Position numbers and translations under genes: made by a program. This document shows positions 1 through 10,500 of a stretch of DNA of 64,000 nucleotides, one piece after another. Position 1 is the first letter of the stretch. Each line of letters opens with the position of its first letter. The notes under the pieces were generated by a model. It was not told where the DNA came from. It was given only the letters and a program-made list of their open reading frames with translations, and ran no database searches. Origin of the DNA: Ophiosphaerella korrae (taxonomy: Eukaryota; Ascomycota; Dothideomycetes; Pleosporales; Phaeosphaeriaceae); the NCBI GenBank assembly GCA_028456385.1, contig JALNQF010000031.1, positions 186,001 to 250,000 on the forward strand. Reading direction: 5' to 3'.

Positions 1-1400
1 TTGAGGGTCGGCCTGGAGATGGAAGGAAGGAAGGCAACGTGGGAGACTCTGGCTGCGCATCATGCAGAGTTTTCACACTCGAAAAGTGATGCTGAGACGG
101 TATGGTCGCAGGGACTTCGAGAGGTGATGTTTCCTGAGAGGTGATGTTTGCCTGACCTAGCCTCTGCTTTCTTGGTGTGATAGGTTCTGTTGTCAGAGCA
201 GAGAGCATGGACAATTGAGAAGTTACTCTTGGTGGTTCCATGGGCTCACTGCTTTGTGAAGACAATTGCGAGGAGGACAATGCAGGCTTTTGGGGCTCTA
301 CAGGTTCCGATGATTGATGAATCAAGGAAGACAACTGCGGGGTTGATATCGGCAATTTCACAGGTTCAGTCCATTGGGATGACAGACTCGATATCCCAAG
401 CGGCGGTTGTCGAGGTGTTACAGGCTCAGTAGACCAAGATGATAACGTCGATACCTGTAGCGGCTGTGGTGAAGGAGCGACCGGCTCCGTGGTGTGATAC
501 GAAACCTGAGAAAGTTGAGAAACAACTTGCTTTGCATGGAATGGTTTCGTTGCTTGCAATGAAACTGCAGACAATGTTGGAATAGTAGGGCGAGTGACAC
601 TGATTGGCTCGGTCGAATGAGCAGACAGGTTGGACATTTGCAGTTGCATCAGTTGTGATGTGTCACGGGGGTCTGCCCTATGGTTATCTGGGGGGTCGAA
701 GTTTCGAAGTCCTCCTTGGTAATCTTGGTGAGTCGGATCTGACTTTAACGCCTCTTTCGGCTCGGTGCTTTGTGAATGAATAGTGGACGCAAGCAGCGCA
801 GCAGGAGCAGGTGCTCTTGTTGTGAAACCTTCATGTGGCTCACTACCCTTGTGTCCGATTGCCGAAAAGCCAAGAGACCGGACCACGGGCGGCTCTGCAA
901 CGGATATTACAGGTTGGGTCTCGTGTGAAGTGAGATCGGAAATGCCCAGAATTGGAGCTGCAACATATCGAGGCTCAGTATGATGCGATGAAACTGAAGA
1001 TACGTTCAATAGAGTTGGTGAGACAGCATGGGGCAATGTGTGCTGCGAGGATATAGACGACAAGTCAAAGGATGGGGTTGCGGCAGCTTTCGGTACACTC
1101 TCATGGGCAAATAGTGATGAGAAAGAAAGCGGAACAACAGGTAGGTCTCGGGGAGCCGTGGTATGTCCAGAAACATCTGAAATGTGAAGCACTGGAGGCG
1201 GAACGGACTGAGGCATAGTCTCTTGCGCAGAAAAGGGAGAGAAAACAAGGCTCGGTTGTTGTGGGAGCTGTGGACTTGTGTTCTGGGCAGACAATGAAGA
1301 CATGCGTAAGCTAGCCGGCTGAGGGACTTGTGGTTGTGAGCCTTGAGACATGATTGAGGATAGGCCCACAGTTTGGATAGGCTCTGGTTCTGTCATCATA
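1..1400 (-). repeat. Degenerate T-E-P repeat array inside the ApsA-like protein
   Basis: Read on the minus strand, about 18 imperfect protein repeats of roughly 17-30 residues follow one another. Examples are LSSWSTEPVTPR, LSSQWTEPVKLP, LSSQSSEPMEPP and LSALTTEPITPR. Copies nearest base 1 are closest to consensus; copies near base 1300 are more diverged (for example FSAQETMPQSVP). The reading frame is open throughout, so the repeats are under coding constraint. Confidence 0.8.
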
Positions 1401-3580
1401 CCTGAGTCTACCATGACAGTTGTTTTGACGACATTGGCCTGAAGAGGTGACTTTTCCAAGATAGACCTCCGAGGAGCTTCTGGTGATGACTCAAGAGAAA
1501 ACAGAACACTGGATGATCGGCTTGGTGTTCCTTCACCAACGCTACCGTCGTCTTCATCTCCACTCAAGTCGTTTAATTCCGCGAAAAGACTCTTGCCCTG
1601 GGCAGATGTGTTGCCCCTACTGTTGCTCGCAAAGCTAGCTGGCGAGTCTCTTGCAATCAGAGGTGAACTAGCCAGGAAATCCAACCCCCCTCTTGGCGTT
1701 GATTTACGTGAGCTGCCTCGCTTCGCTCCGAGGCGGAAGCGAGAATATTGGTTCTGCAATGGGGTTCGCAGCTCCAGCTCATCGTATTCGTCACCAGAAG
1801 TAGATGCTGTGCTCTCGTAGGAGTCCTGATGCCGTCCTTTGGTGAGTGAAGAGCGACTGGTCCGCGCTGCTACTTCCGGCTGTCCAGCTTCGGTCTCGGT
1901 CAACTCATCGCTACTGCCTCCATCAAGAGTCTCAACTCCTGTCAAGAAAGAATCTGTCTCGGTAGTCATGCCACCCCGTTCATTAGCAGTCTCAAATGCA
2001 GCGTCTGAAGTCTCGTTGGCAGTCTCAAAATCTTCATTGGCACTTGTATCCGCAGCGGAACTGAAGCCACTAGGGACGGGGTCTGCTAGCCTTGGGCGTC
2101 GGCTAGGTGTTTGTTGTGTAACGTCCTGTTCTTCCCATACCTCGTCGTCTTCGAGAATCTCATGCGTACCTGATCGCAGTGCACCAAGACGGTCAGGACG
2201 AGCGGGCTTCTTAAAAATGTCCTTGTCCGTCTTTTTTCGCTTTCCTGCACTCCCAGGTGCGTTGACAGGGCCGCGATTTGTCTCAAGCTCGTCTCGAGCG
2301 TCCTGCAGCATGCGCTTGAGTTCGATCTTTTCCGTCTTCTCGCGATGGATATTGTTCTTGAGTTGCTGGATCATGCGATGGGCATGCTGAAGCGAGTGCT
2401 TCAAAGTTTCCGACTCTAACATACCGTGACGAGGAGTAGCCTTGCTCGGTGACGGGGGAGGAGAGTGTTCGGGAGTCTGTGTATTGTGCCCGTCGGTCCC
2501 ATCATCAGGTGATGTATCCTCAGCTGCAACTTGCTCGTCGATCTTCAAGCGGTAAGCGACTGCCTTTGCTAGTTCCTGGTTCTGGTTGGACAACTCCTCT
2601 ACTTTGCGTTGGAGGGCACTCTTCTCCATCTCGGTCATGGCAATGCTCCGTTGAAGCGTTGTTAGTTTGGTCTCGTTCTGCTTTGCCTTGTTGATGTGAT
2701 CATCGTTGAGCTTAGTTTGTTGTTGCCTCACGTCTTCAACTTCCCGTTCCAGCCTTGCCTTTTCAGACCGTACCAAGTTCAAAGCCTGATTGAGGCGATG
2801 TTCCTTGTCCGTTGCAGACTTGGATTGTGCTTCAGCCTCACGAACCTGGGTCTCCAGACTCCAGTTGACGTCCTTGAGCCTAGACTCGCTCTCGTCAAGG
2901 GTACGTAGGCGCTGGGACAGGCCTTCAACTTCGATCTCGAGTTGCGACCTGTCCAGATCGGCAGCCCTGAGTGCATCTTCCTTCTCGAGCAAAACTGCCT
3001 GCAGATCTTTTAACTGTGAAAGCAAAGATGTAGAGATTTCAGTCGCCAGTGCAATATCATTAATCCTGCTAGGCTGTTGATTCCTCTGTTTGCGTGATGG
3101 AACGCTCACTTTCGTGGGCGAGTGCTGGGCCTCGCTGGAATAGACAGACGCGCCATTCCCAGGATCGGCCTCCCCGCTCGGTACGCGGGACTTTGGGAGG
3201 AAGGCACGAGCAGTCTCTCGTCCCACCTCATTGAACTCCTTTTCTAGCTCGGCTAGTCGGGTGCGCAATTCGGGTCCAATATCGGTCTCACGTTGCTGCT
3301 GCTCGACCTCTTCCAGCTTCTCCTCTAGCTCTCGCCGTTGTTGGACAAGCGAATTGCCTAGATGTGATGTCTCCTGGAGGCGGCGCGTGGTTTCGGCGAG
3401 ATGTGCTTGCAGTGCCCTCTTCGCTTGCTTTGGGGAGCCGTTGAGATAGAGGCTGAATTGGGAGTTGTCAAAAGCGGCATAGCGCTGCCTCTGGGAATCG
3501 TGCGGACTTGCAGAGAAGGGGTCGGAGCTGTTGTGGTTCTCCACGGCGAGCGCGCCCGGTGGCGGGTTTGCTGTCGCCAT
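1..3580 (-). CDS. apsA: ApsA/Num1-type cortical coiled-coil protein, N-terminal part (gene continues beyond the left edge)
   Basis: One uninterrupted reading frame of about 1,190 codons runs from ATG at 3580 to base 1 without a stop, so the C-terminus is missing. It opens MATANPPPGALAVEN. Residues about 60-420 are heptad-rich coiled coil, including the stretch VEELSNQNQELAKAVAYRL, which I recognise from fungal ApsA/Num1 proteins. Then come an acidic and Ser/Thr-rich linker, and from about base 1400 to 20 a run of degenerate repeats built on S-x-hydrophobic-S-x3-T-E-P. In this family a C-terminal PH domain, here outside the window, binds the plasma membrane; the protein anchors dynein and mitochondria at the cortex for nuclear positioning. 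It is transcribed divergently from cwc24 across 1.2 kb. Identity rests on the N-terminal coiled coil and repeats only; no intron was seen. Confidence 0.82.
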   Translation of the reverse strand, partial: MATANPPPGALAVENHNSSDPFSASPHDSQRQRYAAFDNSQFSLYLNGSPKQAKRALQAHLAETTRRLQETSHLGNSLVQQRRELEEKLEEVEQQQRETDIGPELRTRLAELEKEFNEVGRETARAFLPKSRVPSGEADPGNGASVYSSEAQHSPTKVSVPSRKQRNQQPSRINDIALATEISTSLLSQLKDLQAVLLEKEDALRAADLDRSQLEIEVEGLSQRLRTLDESESRLKDVNWSLETQVREAEAQSKSATDKEHRLNQALNLVRSEKARLEREVEDVRQQQTKLNDDHINKAKQNETKLTTLQRSIAMTEMEKSALQRKVEELSNQNQELAKAVAYRLKIDEQVAAEDTSPDDGTDGHNTQTPEHSPPPSPSKATPRHGMLESETLKHSLQHAHRMIQQLKNNIHREKTEKIELKRMLQDARDELETNRGPVNAPGSAGKRKKTDKDIFKKPARPDRLGALRSGTHEILEDDEVWEEQDVTQQTPSRRPRLADPVPSGFSSAADTSANEDFETANETSDAAFETANERGGMTTETDSFLTGVETLDGGSSDELTETEAGQPEVAARTSRSSLTKGRHQDSYESTASTSGDEYDELELRTPLQNQYSRFRLGAKRGSSRKSTPRGGLDFLASSPLIARDSPASFASNSRGNTSAQGKSLFAELNDLSGDEDDGSVGEGTPSRSSSVLFSLESSPEAPRRSILEKSPLQANVVKTTVMVDSGMMTEPEPIQTVGLSSIMSQGSQPQVPQPASLRMSSLSAQNTSPQLPQQPSLVFSPFSAQETMPQSVPPPVLHISDVSGHTTAPRDLPVVPLSFSSLFAHESVPKAAATPSFDLSSISSQHTLPHAVSPTLLNVSSVSSHHTEPRYVAAPILGISDLTSHETQPVISVAEPPVVRSLGFSAIGHKGSEPHEGFTTRAPAPAALLASTIHSQSTEPKEALKSDPTHQDYQGGLRNFDPPDNHRADPRDTSQLMQLQMSNLSAHSTEPISVTRPTIPTLSAVSLQATKPFHAKQVVSQLSQVSYHTTEPVAPSPQPLQVSTLSSWSTEPVTPRQPPLGISSLSSQWTEPVKLPISTPQLSSLIHQSSEPVEPQKPALSSSQLSSQSSEPMEPPRVTSQLSMLSALTTEPITPRKQRLGQANITSQETSPLEVPATIPSQHHFSSVKTLHDAQPESPTLPSFLPSPGRPS

Positions 3581-4785
3581 GATTGAGGTGCGGTGGCTTT
3601 GCGCCTAGTCTTCCATTGCCTGGAATGCTGCTTGTGTGAATCCCTCGCGATGGGGTGAGTGGACGGGGCCGGACGGCTCGAGGGGCAATTCCGAAGCCAA
3701 GTCCGGGCGATGACTGGCGATAATACTTGCAAGGCAATATAAATTAGAACGGAGACAATGACTCGTTTCAGTCGGTCGAAGATGAAGCCAGGTTGTAGAT
3801 AAAGTCGAATGGGAAGCAAAAGGGCTTGGCTGACAGCGACGCGCGGGTGGTCTCAGGCGACACGGCAGCGGCTGCTGGCACTTGAATGTGTATGGGTGTC
3901 ACGCAAGGATAGGCAAGCAAATGCACACCCCCAATACAGCACCTATGAGGGTAGAAACGAAAGGAAAATGCCGGGCGGGCGAGACGATGAGGGAGTCAGA
4001 GACTCAGAGATAAGATGACAGCGGGAGTGTTTTGCATGAATGAAGGTCAGTGCGGCCGACGTTAATAAGACTCGCCCAGCGCGCAAGCATCAACAAACAT
4101 GTCCACAACAATCGATTGGCTACCAACTGCTCATATTCGCCCACTCTGTTCGCGACCCGGTAGACTGCTAGGTAGGCAGCTAGTTAATTACGTAGATAAC
4201 CCAGCTGCGTCGACCATTCTGCGAGCTGCATTGCAGGCATGCCCCTCATCCTTCTGCTAGGCCGAGGATGGCTGTTTGTGTACGCGATTGGCCTAACATG
4301 CTCAAGATGTCGACGTGGCCATGGATACCCCGTACAAACGTGATTGCTAACACTAACAACAAGAGGAGCTGTCGCTAGGTATTAAAGGGGTAGGTGGGCA
4401 TATTGTTGGGCGTCTGTCATGGTTCCTGAACAGTCATCGAGGTACTGAGAGTCTGCACCAACGATTGCATAGTTTTCTCTTGATTCAAAGTAGATTGGAT
4501 CTACCTAGGTAATAAGCAATAGCTCAATCACTGAATAGAAGCCGAGGAGGGGCAACGGTGTTCGTGCAGTTTCCCACACAGTAGTGTCCGCATCAAAATG
4601 ACGCAACCCGTAGTCTGGACTCTGGGTTGCCCGTCCATCCTCACGTGATGGCTGTGCCACTCCCCAGAATGGGATGAGGTCAGCAAAATTGGTCAGCCAC
4701 AGCTTGGCGGATCTTGACCTTGCTCCTCAAGAACCACATTGCCTTTCTACAATACAACACACCACCCTCGCACATATCCAACCTC
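3581..4785. promoter_or_regulatory. Divergent intergenic region between apsA-like and cwc24
   Basis: About 1.2 kb with no credible ORF lies between two genes that start away from each other, so it should hold both promoters. Short ORFs here (for example 3809-4018) lack any recognisable protein character. No clear TATA box was identified. Confidence 0.5.
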
Positions 4786-5715
4786 ATGGAGGCCCCAGTA
4801 GTCAAGTTCAAGAAAAGGGGTGCAAAGGCAGCGCCTCGTAAGGCCGCCCCACCACCACCATCCGATTCAGACCTGTCATCCGGCTCAGAAGGAGAAGGCG
4901 AAGGCGAAGATGGTCGTGTAGTGAAGCGACGCAAAATCACCGACAATGCACTCAAGGCATCCACATCGGACCAAAAGACCAACTCTACGTTCGAAGGCAC
5001 AACCAAATATGAAGCGGACCGATCAGCCGTAATGGAAGCAAGCAACGACGCCACCAAGCAAACGAACTGGTACGAGGAAAATGCCGACGACACATTGAGC
5101 TCCAAGAACCTCCTTGGAAGCACGCGCTCGAAGCCTCAAATACATATCGAGAAGAATCCAGATGTACCTGCACGAAAGGTTGGTCCACAGAAAGCTTCGA
5201 CAAATATACGGACAATCACAGTCACCGATTACACGCCAGATGTTTGTAAGGATTACAAACAGACGGGGTTTTGTGGGTTCGGTGACAATTGCAAGTTCCT
5301 CCACGCCCGTGAAGACTACGCAGCTGGCTGGAAGCTGGATCGTGAATGGGAGATGTCAACAAAAGGCAAGAAACCTGGCGGTACGGTTGTCGCGTCTGCG
5401 AATAGGGGCGACAAGGAAAAGGACGAAGACGGCATTGATTTTGCCATGCTCGAAAAAATCCCATTTGCCTGCATAATCTGCAAGCAGCCCTACAAAAGTC
5501 CCATCATTACAAAATGCAGTCACTATTTCTGTGAATCCTGCGCATTGAAGAGATACCGGAAAGACCCAACATGCATAGCATGCAATGCAAAGACACAGGG
5601 TGTGTTCAATAGCGCTAAGAATCTACAAAAGTTACTAGATAAGAAGCAAAAATGGGAGGACAAGAAGAAGGCTGAAGCGGAGGCTGCTGAGAAAGAAGAC
5701 GAGGGGGGCGAATGA
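4786..5715 (+). CDS. cwc24: Pre-mRNA-splicing factor Cwc24 (CCCH zinc finger plus RING)
   Basis: A single-exon gene of 309 residues. ATG at 4786 (MEAPVVKFKKRG) is preferred; an in-frame ATG at 4714 would add 24 residues with no family character. After a disordered acidic N-terminus, a CCCH zinc finger is visible (Cys154, Cys163, Cys169, His173 in CKDYKQTGFCGFGDNCKFLH), followed by the conserved W-K-L-D-x-E-W element and a C3HC4 RING at about 229-266 (begins CIICKQPY, ends CIAC). This order and length are diagnostic of Cwc24/RNF113, a component of the activated spliceosome (Prp19-associated/Bact complex) that binds near the 5' splice site. It acts in the nucleus. The RING raises possible ubiquitin-ligase activity. 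The C-terminal tail is lysine/glutamate-rich. Confidence 0.93.
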   Translation: MEAPVVKFKKRGAKAAPRKAAPPPPSDSDLSSGSEGEGEGEDGRVVKRRKITDNALKASTSDQKTNSTFEGTTKYEADRSAVMEASNDATKQTNWYEENADDTLSSKNLLGSTRSKPQIHIEKNPDVPARKVGPQKASTNIRTITVTDYTPDVCKDYKQTGFCGFGDNCKFLHAREDYAAGWKLDREWEMSTKGKKPGGTVVASANRGDKEKDEDGIDFAMLEKIPFACIICKQPYKSPIITKCSHYFCESCALKRYRKDPTCIACNAKTQGVFNSAKNLQKLLDKKQKWEDKKKAEAEAAEKEDEGGE

Positions 5716-6108
5716 TCCTCGAGAGCTCCTAAACCCACGAAAATACCGGCCACTCAAAACTCACATAAGTATAAGAGGATGCTACAGAGGCAAGACAGCC
5801 TATGATGAGGAACACAAGCCATGTCGAGCTATTACCGAGATGCCGCAATACATATAAGTATTGTAGAAGCTAAAAGTTCACTTGGACAAAATGAAGATGT
5901 GCACGACCAGGAACCTTGGTAAAGCAGCCAGTCGTACGATGTTTTTCGATACAATTAAGAGAGACAGTTGTGTACAAATGTATTAGTATAATCAACGGAA
6001 ATATGTAAGTCGCGGTTGGCCTCCAACCCTGAGCTCGAATTATGCAATCATGCTTCTTGACAAACTGAAAAAGTGGGAATTTCCCTCCCCTAGCATAGGT
6101 ATTAGGTA
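5716..6108. other. cwc24 3' flank up to the transposon
   Basis: About 390 bp of mostly AT-rich sequence. No gene, structured repeat or convincing poly(A) signal was recognised. It ends at the TA dinucleotide that flanks the pogo-type element. Confidence 0.5.
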
Positions 6109-7174
6109 ACGTAGGTGGCAAGCTCTGCGCACCTATCTCATCTTATTGTATAATGGCTCCACGCGCCGCGCGTCAATTGCCTTCAAATGAAGCAGATATC
6201 CAGCTTACTATCTTATCTATTAATTCTAGCCAAATTCAAGGCGGTAGGCCAGCTGCTGCTACCTTCAACGTTCCTGAATCAACGTTACGTGACCGACGTG
6301 CTGGACGACGCGCCCGACGCGATTGCCAGCCTAACTCAAAGAAGCTTACTCAGATAGAAGAGGTGATAGTTAAGTATATCCTTGACCTGGATTCTCGTGG
6401 TTTTGCCCCAACTCTAGCTGCTGTGCGTGAGATGGCTGATAAGCTACTCACTCAGCGTGGAGGCAGCCCTGTCAGCATCTACTGGGCGCGCAACTTTGTC
6501 AAGCGTACAGACAGTCTTGCGACGCGTTTCAATCGCCTATATGATAGGCAGCGAACCTTATGTAAGGACTTAGGCGCTATAAGTAGCTGGTTCGAGCTGG
6601 TACAGCATACAAGAGCTCCATACACCTACTCCAGCTACTCCAGCTCTACTAGAGGCTCCCCAGGTAGCTTATACGCCGAGTAACGTACGTGAGCGCGTAC
6701 GCTGGCACAAGAGCTCATCGCCAGCATCGATTATTGACGCAATCGATCAACTCAAAAAGGGAGCTTATAGAATGATGCTGGAAGCTGAGTTAATGCGCGA
6801 TCAGATCTCCAGTCTTGAAAGAGCCAATGAGGCAGCCAGCAAGCGTAAATCACGAAAAAAGAAGCGGATTCGGAAGCAAGGAGTCTTAACGAAGGGACAA
6901 GGAGATGATATACTCGCTGAGAGAGAGGCTGTACGGCGTCAAGTCAATAAACGGCGTCAAGATGGAGATACATTAGGCCTAAGTCGCCGGGCTCGCTTGC
7001 GCTGCAAGAGGTGCGGAGAGACTGGGCACAACTCACGTACGTGTAAAATGATGTAGTAGATACTACTTAATTTAATATATCAATATATCTACGCTACTCT
7101 ACTGCGTTGTTGAGTTGCACGCTCAAATAGGTGCGCGGAGCCGGTGGGGAGCGCGACTCGCTTGCCACCTACGT
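6109..7174 (+). mobile_element. Non-autonomous pogo/Fot1-type DNA transposon with an internal deletion
   Basis: A 1,066-bp element is bounded by perfect 15-bp terminal inverted repeats: ACGTAGGTGGCAAGC at 6109-6123 and its reverse complement at 7160-7174. A second matching block (GCGCACCTAT) lies just inside each end. TA dinucleotides at 6107-6108 and 7175-7176 fit the TA target-site duplication of Tc1/mariner-pogo elements. The interior encodes the N-terminal DNA-binding part and the C-terminal tail of a pogo transposase, but the DDE catalytic core is absent. Full-length fungal pogo elements are usually near 1.8-2 kb, so roughly 0.9 kb is missing. Clean ends suggest it may have been mobilised in trans. 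Confidence 0.88.
6153..7056 (+). pseudogene. Internally deleted pogo-family transposase
   Basis: The first segment, 6153 to about 6610, starts MAPRAARQLPSNEADIQ. It carries a Psq/CENP-B-type helix-turn-helix and then a Tc5-type HTH (GGSPVSIYWARNFVKR), ending near SSWFELVQ, where intact relatives enter the DDE domain. From about 6611 the readable protein is in a different frame. Its tail has a basic coiled segment and a CCHC zinc knuckle (CKRCGETGHNSRTC, C-x2-C-x4-H-x4-C), ending at the stop at 7054-7056. The whole DDE catalytic domain is missing and the two halves are out of frame. As it stands only a truncated DNA-binding protein of 176 residues could be made. It could still bind element ends, but cannot catalyse transposition. 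Confidence 0.85.
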
Positions 7175-7519
7175 TATATATAATATAATTATGCAAAAAA
7201 AAAAAAAAAGCTCGTAGGTAATTCAAGTATCAGTAGGCTGCTGCTTCTTAAGTGGCCGACGTCCCACATTTCTGTTTGCCTGGGAGAATGCCAGCTTGAG
7301 TTGTGTTGATCATGTGTCTGCGTGGTGTTTTCGTGTTAGTTTAATCACGTTACATCATTAGAAACCCCTCGTTGGCTAGTCCTTGGCGCCGGAGCCTGAG
7401 ATCACAACCGCACATCACACGGCACAACTATTGCTTTTGCGAGAAGTTAGGTATCTTTTCAAAAAATTGGTTTGACCTGCTGTTCTTATCCTCAATCGCT
7501 ACATAATTAAGTTCATAAG
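7175..7519. promoter_or_regulatory. 5' flank of the 7520 gene
   Basis: About 345 bp between the transposon and the next ATG. It begins with a TA-rich stretch and a 15-base A run at 7195-7209, then unremarkable sequence. It should contain the promoter of the 7520 gene; no clear core element was identified. Confidence 0.4.
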
Positions 7520-10500
7520 ATGGCTCCCATTTGTTGCGCAAGGCTGCTCTCGGATCTCAGCGGTCAGACTGCTTGTGATCAACCAGCGACGTCCTCTGAC
7601 GGCCGCCTTTGCGCCTTTCATTCCCGGCAATGTCATGGTAAGTATCGTTATAATCCCGTTTTGAGTATCAAGCCAACATTTGCAACATGTGCGTCCTTAC
7701 GTTCCGCATGTACCCGCTGATTGGTGATAGCGCTGTATCGAGGCTACAAAAAGCGTAACGCGGAGCTCGACAAACTATCTGAGAAGCCTCCGCCGTACCT
7801 CGCAAACAAGAAGGTTTCTGTAGCTGTTCTGGAATTCGAAGATGTGTCAGAAGAAGCGAAACTTCGAGAAATCCATGACTACATTTTCCACAAACACAGT
7901 CTTCTTGACCGCGTCATCCGAGCGCGCAAGTTGCACCATAGCCATTTCTTTGCAGTGGACAATGACTACGGCCATGAAAAGTATCTTGATAAGTTACGAA
8001 ATGAGCGCCACGTCATGATCAAGACTCTCGAAAAGCTCAGAAAACGAGCTGCTACGCTCATGCATAAGAATAAGCAGTGGTACGATTGGGTCAAGAAAGC
8101 GCAAGAAGAGGAAGAAAAACACGGTGAGACAGAGGCTAAGAAGGTCAAACTCGAGTCACTTTTGTTCAAACGACATCAGAGAGAAGTTGCCCGTCATCAA
8201 CGGGAAATGAGGGTCAAAGAAAACAAGAAGCAACAAGAGGAATTCCTTGATCAAACATACGCTCAACGCCTATCTGATATGTCCCTGGAAGAAGAAGAAA
8301 ATTGGGATCCCATCCAGGATGTTTACGGCTATGAGAGGGATAACTATGTCGACTTGATCAAGTTCTTCCTCATGACGAAAGAGGACAAAAAGCTCGACGA
8401 AAACGACGATATGACTCCCACAACGGAGTATGAGAAATCTGCATCTCCAGTGAAACCCTTATCAAAAAGCGCAAAGAAACGGGCCAAGAAAGCCAACGCT
8501 GAGGTCAAGAAAATGGTAGACCCCACCTTGCAAACAGCAGAAGGTAGAGGCTCTAATGTCATCGAGATGGAAACTAAGCAGGAAATGCGTGAGAGACTTC
8601 GCAGTCCGGCTAAGTACGAACAGTCCACTGGATGGTATATGAACGGTGATGGGCCCTCAAGCGCGAATGTCACAACCCCTATCATACCGGATGACGAGAT
8701 TGAGCAGCTATTAGAGGAAGTGGCTGAGATTAAAAGCTTCCTCTTCTGTCGACTTCTGTTGGCACAAGCCACCCTTCTCCCAGTTGCGCTCGAGACCAGT
8801 ACCATTGATGATTTCCTGGCCAGGACAGAAGTAACACGGGAACATCTTCGAGACTTGTGTTTACGACTAGAACGCCCCCGACTCCAGGACGTGCGTGACG
8901 CCTGTGCTGATTTCATTCGTGAAAGAGACTCCGGTGAAGACGAAGATGAAAACACAGCATCCGATGACGAAGGCGAGAACAAGGAAGGCCATATTCCAAA
9001 CAAATGGAGGCTGATCCCGAAATCTCGAAACGAACTACCAGACGCATATCAGACCAAACGCGAAAGGGCGGCCAAGAAGTCCAAAATGCTTCCTGATGCA
9101 ATGACACAAGGAGACGAAGATGGCGTCTTAGACTTCGGTAAGGTAATCAACGAGGACGAGTATTCTCGCAAGCGTGTTCGCATCAAAGTGTGTGGAAGAT
9201 ACATGTACAACTACCCTAGCGAGAAAGCGCTAAACCGAAGCGGATGGTTCCATTTCTCAGTTATCGCAAAAGACTCAGATCTCTTCGACGCCGTAGAGCT
9301 CTGCAGAAATTGGAACGAATTCTTCGAGCTCAATATCCTCTGTTTGTACCATTACTTTCCAGCACCGAAATGGACTCGCTTTATCGGCGACCTTCCTCGC
9401 CAACAGCTTCTACGACTCGGCTTCATCCCTTATTTCAATGGAGACAAAGCAGAAACGGTTACACGCTATTTTCAGACGGGGAGTCGTGGTATGGCTCGCC
9501 GCTCGCATGCTGTTGTTGAGATGAGGAATTTCATCTGCGGACATATCAAACGTGACGATCCCGTCAGCCGTCGATTCATTCAGTATCTGTCGAATGAAAC
9601 TTGGGAGATTCGTGCTCTGGTGCGTGATCGCAAGACAGGGCGCATCTTGATCCAGCCGCCCAAGGAGGAGCTTTGGCTACTTCGAGAGAAGAAGGGATGG
9701 GGAAGAGCATCTCGAAACGAATTCGATATCATAGGGGAAGTTGGACCTGCTTTCTTCGAACAAATGGTACGTACTCCAGTGCATTGCATGTGACCCTCTG
9801 TACTCTAATAGTGATGCTGAGCTCAGACATAGGATATTGCCCGAAAGTGGCGCTTCGGTTTTGTAGAGTACTATGATGTGTATGTTTGGGACGCATCACC
9901 TGGACGGCCCTATTTCAGTCTACATGGAAAGTTGGAAGAGGTAAGTCGCTATAATCATTCCTTGCGCGGATGCCTTCTAACTTTACAGGTTCTCGCCCGT
10001 GCTTTGCGTGTGACCAATCTCAAGGGCATGTTTTCGGCAACACGCCACATCATGCAGACCATTACCCAAGATCCAAAGACCGAGCGTGTTCGCAGTATCA
10101 AGCCTGGCGAACAGGTCAAGAGCGTATGGGACGGCATCGACGAGACGGTCAGAGCGTACAGCTGGAGGCCATCTGATGGTGCATTTCGAGATGGGTTCGA
10201 TAAGAGTTACGTATACACTGAGGCCGATGAATTGGAAGATGCGATACTCTTCCCTAGCGAAGCGAGTGGAGAAATGGCAGACAATCTGTTCCGATCAGAT
10301 CCAAGTGCAATGGAGATTTTCGAAAAAGAAACAATTGACATCCGTAGGTTCGCCGCCGATCTTGACACCGATGAGGAGCCGGACTTTGATTCGGTGGATG
10401 AGCTGGATTCGGAGGGCGAGATGGACTCGGAGGGCGAGATGGGCGAAGAAGGCACGTTTGATCTGCAAGACGATGATGGAGATTCGGCGTGGGACACCGA

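Noticed and set aside
1839..2390. 183-codon plus-strand frame, Ser-rich
   Set aside because: It is antisense to the open ApsA-like coding frame, whose coiled coil is clearly the real protein.
8344..9003. 219-codon minus-strand frame
   Set aside because: Antisense to exon 2 of the five-exon gene, whose splicing and phase are consistent.
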